From assembly GCF_003049725.1 (NCBI RefSeq), contig NZ_QAGM01000018.1, positions 1-64,000 on the forward strand: 64,000 nt of DNA, in the 5' to 3' direction. The translations under genes were made by a program, and so were the position numbers. Positions 59,623-64,000 of this stretch are shown piece by piece. The notes below the pieces were generated by a model. It saw only the letters and a program-made list of their open reading frames with translations. It ran no database searches and was not told the DNA's origin. The first letter of the stretch is position 1, and each line of letters begins with the position of its first letter. Origin of the DNA: Oceanimonas marisflavi. GTDB lineage: Bacteria > Pseudomonadota > Gammaproteobacteria > Enterobacterales > Aeromonadaceae.

Positions 59623-59704
59623 GACATCACCTGTTAGCTAATCGGAATATTGACACCCTAGAACAGTTCAGTGGCAAACCGTGAACTTTGCCTGCTGAAT
59701 TTAT

Positions 59705-59720
59705 GCTGAATCGTTTTAGC
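59705..59720. promoter_or_regulatory. Cra/FruR operator between fruB and fruR
   Basis: GCTGAATCGTTTTAGC matches the Cra consensus RSTGAAWCSNTHHW at every position. It lies 83 bases upstream of the fruB start and 76 bases upstream of fruR, so one site could control both the operon and the regulator gene. Confidence 0.8.
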
Positions 59721-59795
59721 ATTGTGAGCAAGCTCTCTGTGCCGGCATGCTGCAATGATATGATCCGGTGCACACTTTGAAGATCGGGCCCAAAC

Positions 59796-60782
59796 ATGAA
59801 ACTGGATGAAATTGCCCGCCTAGCCGGGGTATCGCGCACCACCGCCAGCTGCGTGATCAATGGCAAGGCCGCACAATATCGCATCAGCCAGCGTACCCAG
59901 GACAAGGTGATGGCGGTGGTCCGGGCCCATAATTATCAGCCCGATGGCCAGGCGGCGGCCCTGCGTGGTGGCCTGTCCCATACCCTGGGGCTGATCGTGC
60001 CGGATCTGGCCAACCCAAGCTACAGCGCCCTCGCCCAATTACTGGAGCGGCTGGCCCGGCAGAATGGCTTTCAGGTGCTGATCACCAGCTCAGGCGACTG
60101 CCCCGCCACCGAGCGGGAGCTGGCCAGCATGCTGAAGGCAAGGCGAGTGGACGCCATGATGGTGGCCTCCTGCCTGCCAGTGAATGACCATTTTTATATC
60201 GCGCTGAATCAGCAGTTGCCGGTAGTGGGGCTGGATCGTCCCCTGCCCCACCGTCTCGCCTCGGTCAGCAGCGAAAATGCCGAGGCCTGCGAACGGCTTG
60301 TGCGCACCCTGCTGCCTGCGAAACCCGGGCACATGCTGATGCTGGGCGCCGCCCCGGCGCTTGGCGTCAGCCAGGAGCGGGAACGGGGCTTTGTCACCGC
60401 GGCCACCTCGGCCGGCATTCCCTATACCGTGCATTACGCAAAACGCTTTGACCGGCAAAGCGCCTGCACCTTGCTGGAAAGCCTCGAGGACGACTGGCAA
60501 CAGCCAAAGGCCATTGTGACCACCGCCTTTGTATTGCTGGAAGGGGTCATGGACTTCTTTTATCAGAAAGCAGGCGCCCTGCCCCCGTCACTGAAGCTGG
60601 CCACCTTTGGTGATCACCGGTTGCTGGATTTTCTGGGAGCACCGGTAAACACCATGGCGCAGGATCATCATCTGGTGGCGGAAAAGGTGATGTCCCTGAC
60701 CCTGGACGCGGTGCGGGGAAACTATCGCAGCGGACATTGCACGGTGCCGCGCTTGCTGCACCAGCGTTACCGGCCGCGCTGA
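59796..60782 (+). CDS. cra: Catabolite repressor/activator Cra (FruR), LacI family
   Basis: Cra represses sugar-uptake and glycolytic genes and is released by fructose 1-phosphate (and, more weakly, fructose 1,6-bisphosphate). The 328-residue protein has a LacI-type headpiece MKLDEIARLAGVSRTTASCV then INGKAAQYRISQRTQDKVM (the AQYRIS insertion is typical of Cra), a hinge at about residues 48-60 and a periplasmic-binding-like ligand domain (LGLIVPDLANPSYSALAQLL). It is divergent from fruBKA, with a Cra operator between them. Confidence 0.95.
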   Translation: MKLDEIARLAGVSRTTASCVINGKAAQYRISQRTQDKVMAVVRAHNYQPDGQAAALRGGLSHTLGLIVPDLANPSYSALAQLLERLARQNGFQVLITSSGDCPATERELASMLKARRVDAMMVASCLPVNDHFYIALNQQLPVVGLDRPLPHRLASVSSENAEACERLVRTLLPAKPGHMLMLGAAPALGVSQERERGFVTAATSAGIPYTVHYAKRFDRQSACTLLESLEDDWQQPKAIVTTAFVLLEGVMDFFYQKAGALPPSLKLATFGDHRLLDFLGAPVNTMAQDHHLVAEKVMSLTLDAVRGNYRSGHCTVPRLLHQRYRPR

Positions 60783-60786
60783 TCCC

Positions 60787-61476
60787 TCAGGGCTGAATTT
60801 CCTGGCCATCCCAGGCGAAAATGCGCCCCGAGTGTTCGGGCGCAAGGCCATCGATAACGGCCAGCAGGTGTTTTGCCGCCTGCCCGGGAGTCTGCAGCTG
60901 CCCTTCTGGCAGGCCGGCGCGAAAAGGGGCCGACAACGCCGTGGCCACGGTGCCCGGATGCAGCCCCGCCACGCAGGCGGCGGGAAAGCGCCTGGCCCAC
61001 TCCACCCCCAGATTTTTAATGGCCATGTTGAGGGCGGCCTTGCTGATACGGTAGCTGTACCAGCCGCCGCCGCGATTATCGCTGATGCTGCCCACCCGGG
61101 CCGACAGCGCCGCCAACAGCAGGGGCTGACGCCGTTCCATGCGCGCCGACAACAGTTTCGCCAGCGCCAGCGTGGGCCAGGTATTGACCCGCATATGCTC
61201 CTGCAAGCCAGCTTCGGTAAGCTGCTCGATGCGTTTTTCCGGCTGCCGCTTATCGCTGTGCAGCATGCCCACGGTATTGATGACCCGGTCCGGCAGGGGC
61301 AGTTCATCGCAGACGCGGTTCATGGCGTCTTCGTCGGTATTGTCGAGGGCATGCCACTCCACTCCCTCAATGCCCGGGTTGGTACGGCTGAACAGCATGA
61401 CCTCATCGCCCCGCTCCACGCAGGCCGCCGCCAGCGCCCGGCCAATGCCGCCGCCCCCCATGATCCAGTAGCGCAT
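60787..61476 (-). CDS. SDR-family NAD(P)-dependent oxidoreductase
   Basis: The 229-residue protein, started at ATG 61476 behind GGGAGGTGG, has the Rossmann glycine motif MGGGGIGRALAAACVERG near residues 6-23, an NTVGML (NNAG-like) strand and a catalytic SYRISKAALNMAI segment (YxxxK). The N-terminal pattern resembles the C-factor/CsgA-like SDR subgroup. Substrate is unknown. It is convergent with cra (4 bases apart) and followed upstream by a 311-bp gap without a recognised gene. Confidence 0.82.
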   Translation of the reverse strand: MRYWIMGGGGIGRALAAACVERGDEVMLFSRTNPGIEGVEWHALDNTDEDAMNRVCDELPLPDRVINTVGMLHSDKRQPEKRIEQLTEAGLQEHMRVNTWPTLALAKLLSARMERRQPLLLAALSARVGSISDNRGGGWYSYRISKAALNMAIKNLGVEWARRFPAACVAGLHPGTVATALSAPFRAGLPEGQLQTPGQAAKHLLAVIDGLAPEHSGRIFAWDGQEIQP

Positions 61477-61787
61477 ACACCACCTCCCTTTAGTAACAGT
61501 CGCTATTGAGACCATGACAGGGGCAGTTTGGTTGCAGGAAAAACAGGCGGGAAGCGGGAAGCGCAACCGCACTGCTGCTTCGGACAACATCGACGTTGTC
61601 TGCATACAGTCAGCGCCAAGCGTTCTGAGGAGGGCAAAGGGTGTCAGCTTCGCCGCGCCCTCTGCGCCATGGATGGCGCAGTGGAGCCTACAGGGAGGTA
61701 TTCACGGCGTGCCGGAGAAGCTGTGCGCTTTGCCCGACGAGATTGCACGGTACAGCAAACGATAATATTTGTGACCAAGAGACAGGC
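61477..61787. other. Gap between SDR and pseudouridine synthase genes with palindromic repeat
   Basis: No convincing gene. The stretch 61665-61735 reads GCGCCATGGATGGCGCAGTG then GAGCCTACAGGGAGGTATTC then ACGGCGTGC, which includes the inverted repeat GCGCCAT/ATGGCGC. I recall very similar sequences from other gammaproteobacterial intergenic regions, so it is probably a dispersed repeat. ORFs across it look non-coding (low-complexity, basic). Confidence 0.5.
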
Positions 61788-62429
61788 TTAAAGCTTGTCT
61801 GCCCACTGGGCAAGGGGAGCGTACCAGTGCGCAAACAGCTCACCTTCGGTGGCGGGGGCCGTGACCTCAATGCGCTCGCCCTGCCAGTCAAAGGCCAGCC
61901 GCCAGGCGTGCAGATACCCCCGATCGGCATGGGTTCCGCCGTAACGGGCATCCCCCAGTATGGGGCAGCCCAGGCTTTTCAGCGCCACGCGAAGCTGATG
62001 GGTTCGGCCGGTGTGGGGCTGCAGTAAAAAGCCTCTCAGCCCGGGTGCCAGCGAGGTACTGAAAAAACGGGTCACGGCCGGGTTGCTGTCGCTTCGGGTC
62101 AGTTTCCAGCTGCCGTTACGGGCCTTTTCCATGCCCCCTTTCACCCAGCCCTGCTTTTTACCGGGTTTGCGATCGGTCAGCGCCAGATAACGCTTGGTGG
62201 TGGTGCGCTCGGCAAACTGACCGCTGAGCAGGCGGTTGGCCACGGGGTTGCGCGCCAGCAGCAGCGCCCCCGTGGTCATTTTGTCGAGCCGGTGCACCGG
62301 ATAGAGCGGCTGGCCCAGTTGTTCGCTGAGCAGTCGCACCAGGCCCGGCTCATCGCCCTCCTGGTGCATGCCGATGCCGGCGGGCTTGTTGATCACGCAA
62401 AAATCGGCATGGTCGAGCAAAATGTTCAT
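61788..62429 (-). CDS. RluA-family RNA pseudouridine synthase
   Basis: The 213-residue enzyme isomerises uridine to pseudouridine in RNA. From ATG 62429 it reads MNILLDHADFCVINKPAGIG and has the catalytic motif VHRLDKMTTGALLLARN (Asp in HRLD, near residue 47). The family stretches RGFLLQPHTGRTHQLRVALK and LGDARYGG follow. No S4 domain is present, which places it with the short RluA/TruC-like or TIGR01621 group. The target site is not known from sequence. It lies downstream of the tRNA-Ser terminator in the same orientation. Confidence 0.9.
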   Translation of the reverse strand: MNILLDHADFCVINKPAGIGMHQEGDEPGLVRLLSEQLGQPLYPVHRLDKMTTGALLLARNPVANRLLSGQFAERTTTKRYLALTDRKPGKKQGWVKGGMEKARNGSWKLTRSDSNPAVTRFFSTSLAPGLRGFLLQPHTGRTHQLRVALKSLGCPILGDARYGGTHADRGYLHAWRLAFDWQGERIEVTAPATEGELFAHWYAPLAQWADKL

Positions 62430-62466
62430 GGCAAACTCCGGCAGGCTGAGGCAGACAGTCAAAAGC

Positions 62467-62501
62467 AAAAAGCCCGCTGCACATAATGCAGCGGGCTTTT
62501 T
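62467..62501 (-). terminator. Terminator after tRNA-Ser
   Basis: AAAAAGCCCGCTGCA-CATAA-TGCAGCGGGCTTTTT is a 15-bp perfect stem, T-rich on both strands, six bases beyond the tRNA 3' end on the minus strand. Confidence 0.92.
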
Positions 62502-62507
62502 GGTGTC

Positions 62508-62598
62508 TGGCGGAGGAGGTGGGATTTGAACCCACGGTGGGCTATAAACCCACGCCGGTTTTCAAGACCGGTGCATTCAACCACTCTGCCACCCCTCC
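62508..62598 (-). tRNA. tRNA-Ser (anticodon UGA)
   Basis: On the minus strand GGAGGGG pairs with CTCCTCC (one G-U), followed by discriminator G and an encoded CCA. The anticodon arm CCGGT-CTTGAAA-ACCGG has anticodon TGA at 34-36. A long variable arm (CGTGGGTTTATAGCCCACG) and the T arm GTGGGTTCAAATCCCAC complete a class II tRNA of 91 bases. It reads UCA and UCG codons. Confidence 0.97.
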
Positions 62599-62794
62599 TG
62601 ACGGGCGCCAATATTACTGGCCCTCAAAAACCTTGTAAACCGTTATATGTGTTATCCTGCTCAAGTGCGCAATAAACCGCCATCCGCTTTTCACATTCGG
62701 GAAACAGAAGACTCGACAACCGGGTCATATTATGTCCAGAATAGAGTAAATTCATTCGAGTCATTTTGAGTCAGATACCCAAGGAGTCTGGATC

Positions 62795-63454
62795 ATGCGT
62801 TATAACAACACCCTTTCACGTACTCAGAGCGGTGCGCTGGAAACCAACAAGGTACTGCGCAATACCTATATGCTGCTGGGCATGACCCTGGTGGTCGCCG
62901 CCCTGTCTGCCGGGGTGAGCGCCATGCTGAACCTGCCCCATCCGGGCCTGATTATTACTCTGGTGGGCTTTTACGGCCTGATGTTCCTGACCGAGCGCAA
63001 CCGCAACAGCGGTCTGGGCCTGCTGTTCATCTTTGCCTTTACCGCCTTTACCGGCTACACCATAGGCCCCATTCTCAATTACTACCTGAGCACCAGCTCC
63101 GGCACCGAGACCGTGATGCTGGCCCTGGGTGGCACCGCCCTCACCTTCCTGGCGCTGTCCGCCTATGTGCTGACCACCAAGAAGGACATGTCTTTCCTGG
63201 GCGGCATGATGATGGCCGGCTTTGTGGTGATCCTGGTGGGCTTTGTGGCCAATATCTTCCTGGCCCTGCCGGCCCTGAGCCTGGCCCTGAGCGCCCTGTT
63301 TATTCTGTTCTCTTCCGGCGCCATTCTGATGCAGACCAGCGCCATCATTCACGGCGGCGAGCAGAACTACATCTCCGCCACCGTGACCCTGTATGTGTCC
63401 ATCTTCAATATCTTCCTGAGCCTGCTGCAACTGCTGGGCATGAGCCGCGACTGA
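62795..63454 (+). CDS. yccA: Bax inhibitor-1/YccA family inner-membrane protein
   Basis: YccA is an inner-membrane protein with seven spans that binds and modulates the FtsH protease. The 219-residue product begins MRYNNTLSRTQSGALETNKV, then alternates hydrophobic helices (MLLGMTLVVAALSAGVSAML, GLGLLFIFAFTAFTGYTIGP and others). It has the family segment AIIHGGEQNYISATVTLYVS, with its conserved acidic residue, near the C-terminus. The protein is of normal length (E. coli YccA 219). It is preceded by AAGGAGTCTGG and followed by a terminator. Confidence 0.93.
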   Translation: MRYNNTLSRTQSGALETNKVLRNTYMLLGMTLVVAALSAGVSAMLNLPHPGLIITLVGFYGLMFLTERNRNSGLGLLFIFAFTAFTGYTIGPILNYYLSTSSGTETVMLALGGTALTFLALSAYVLTTKKDMSFLGGMMMAGFVVILVGFVANIFLALPALSLALSALFILFSSGAILMQTSAIIHGGEQNYISATVTLYVSIFNIFLSLLQLLGMSRD

Positions 63455-63482
63455 TCGTTTCAGGCTCACCGCAACCCCTTTC

Positions 63483-63510
63483 AAAGGCGCCGTCAGGCGC
63501 CTTTTCCTTT
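63483..63510 (+). terminator. yccA terminator
   Basis: AAAGGCGCC-GTCA-GGCGCCTTT is a 9-bp perfect stem followed by TCCTTTT, 29 bases past the yccA stop. Confidence 0.85.
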
Positions 63511-63610
63511 TCAGCTCCTCCCCTTGCCAGCCTGCCGGACATTCTGATGATGCTGATCCATATTCCCGGTATCATGGTGCGGGTCCAGACAGTCATTTAA
63601 GGAACTCATC

Positions 63611-64000
63611 ATGAAAGCTATCCCATCCTTCAAGCGCGCCGCACTGGCGCTGGCCCTGAGCGGTGTGCTTGCCCTGCCTGTTCCGGGCATGGCGGCAAGC
63701 CATGACGCCCTGCCCGACGACGTTCAGCAACGCATAGAGCAGCTCACGCCTCAGGTGGTGTCCTGGCGACGGGATATTCACCAGCACCCGGAGCTGAGCA
63801 ACCGGGAATTCCGTACCGCCGGCCTGGTGGCGGATCACCTCAGGGCCCTCGGCATGGAAGTACGCACCGACATCGCCCATACCGGCGTGGTGGGCGTGCT
63901 CAAGGGGGAAAAACCGGGCCCTGTGGTGGCGCTGCGCGCCGACATGGACGCCCTGCCGGTGACCGAAGACACCGGACTGTCCTATGCCTCCACCGTGCGC
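63611..64000 (+). CDS. M20-family amidohydrolase/metallopeptidase, secreted (truncated by window end)
   Basis: The visible 130 residues start at ATG 63611 behind AAGGAACTCATC and carry a Sec signal (MKAIPSFKRAALALALSGVL then ALPVPGMAA). The mature part has the M20D start WRRDIHQHPELSNREFRTAG, then VVALRADMDALPVTEDTGLS, the first metal-site region with conserved aspartate. Family members cleave N-acyl-amino acids or act as IAA-amino acid hydrolase-like carboxypeptidases in the periplasm. The C-terminal two thirds lie beyond the window, so substrate and completeness are open. Confidence 0.9.
   Translation, partial: MKAIPSFKRAALALALSGVLALPVPGMAASHDALPDDVQQRIEQLTPQVVSWRRDIHQHPELSNREFRTAGLVADHLRALGMEVRTDIAHTGVVGVLKGEKPGPVVALRADMDALPVTEDTGLSYASTVR

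Noticed and set aside
61514-61791. Small ORFs of 83-87 residues in the 61.5 kb gap
   Set aside because: Three overlapping frames compete, none has a ribosome site or domain, and the DNA looks like an intergenic repeat.
62508-62598. tRNA-Ser as an attachment site of a genomic island
   Set aside because: No integrase gene and no duplicate of the tRNA 3' end was seen; flanking genes are core.

Overview
This 64 kb window looks like a chromosomal segment of a marine or brackish gammaproteobacterium. The complement of H-NS, IHF-beta, LapA/LapB, FruB-type phosphotransferase, FadI/FadJ and YccA, plus high GC (roughly 58-62% by eye), suggests the Aeromonadales (Oceanimonas/Zobellella-like). That placement is inferred from protein style only. 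Most genes are housekeeping, read leftward, and sit in tight operons with stop/start overlaps. 

Layout. (a) 1-2.3 kb: the right end of an IS5-family element has cut a type I-E cas3; a WYL regulator lies upstream. (b) 2.4-8.7 kb: htpX with a CTTGAAA-type promoter, then the biotin genes bioB-F-C-D and divergent bioA, with an inverted repeat over the bioB promoter. (c) 8.7-21.9 kb: maiA and a complete Flp/Tad pilus locus (flp, tadV, an AAA+ ATPase, rcpC, rcpA, a small lipoprotein, tadG, two TadE/F pseudopilins, tadZ, tadA, tadB, tadC, tadD). (d) 22.2-24.5 kb: an L,D-transpeptidase and a HEPN/MNT toxin-antitoxin pair. (e) 24.7-35.5 kb: asnS, fadIJ with a FadR-like box, an ECF sigma/anti-sigma pair, putP, an NhaC-family transporter behind a lysine riboswitch, and hns. 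(f) 35.6-42 kb: a DUF3820 gene, pyrF, lapBA, ihfB, rpsA, cmk and ribA. (g) 42-52.4 kb: one ten-gene operon for a four-subunit group 3b-type NADP-linked [NiFe] hydrogenase and all its Hyp maturases, led by a protein in which a hydrogenase maturation peptidase is fused to HypF. (h) 52.5-60.8 kb: a DAACS symporter, the fructose PTS operon fruBKA and divergent fruR/cra with a Cra operator. (i) 60.8-64 kb: an SDR enzyme, a pseudouridine synthase, tRNA-Ser(UGA), yccA and the start of an M20 peptidase.

The most notable points are the peptidase-HypF fusion inside a self-contained hydrogenase operon, the lysine riboswitch that re-interprets an 'NhaC antiporter' as a probable lysine transporter, a perfect 33-bp palindrome inside fadJ, the IS-broken cas3, and several families of short palindromic intergenic repeats. 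No CRISPR array is present. I did not find a clearly new defence or secretion system; the peptidase-HypF fusion and the AAA+ ATPase in the Tad locus are the nearest to undescribed biology.
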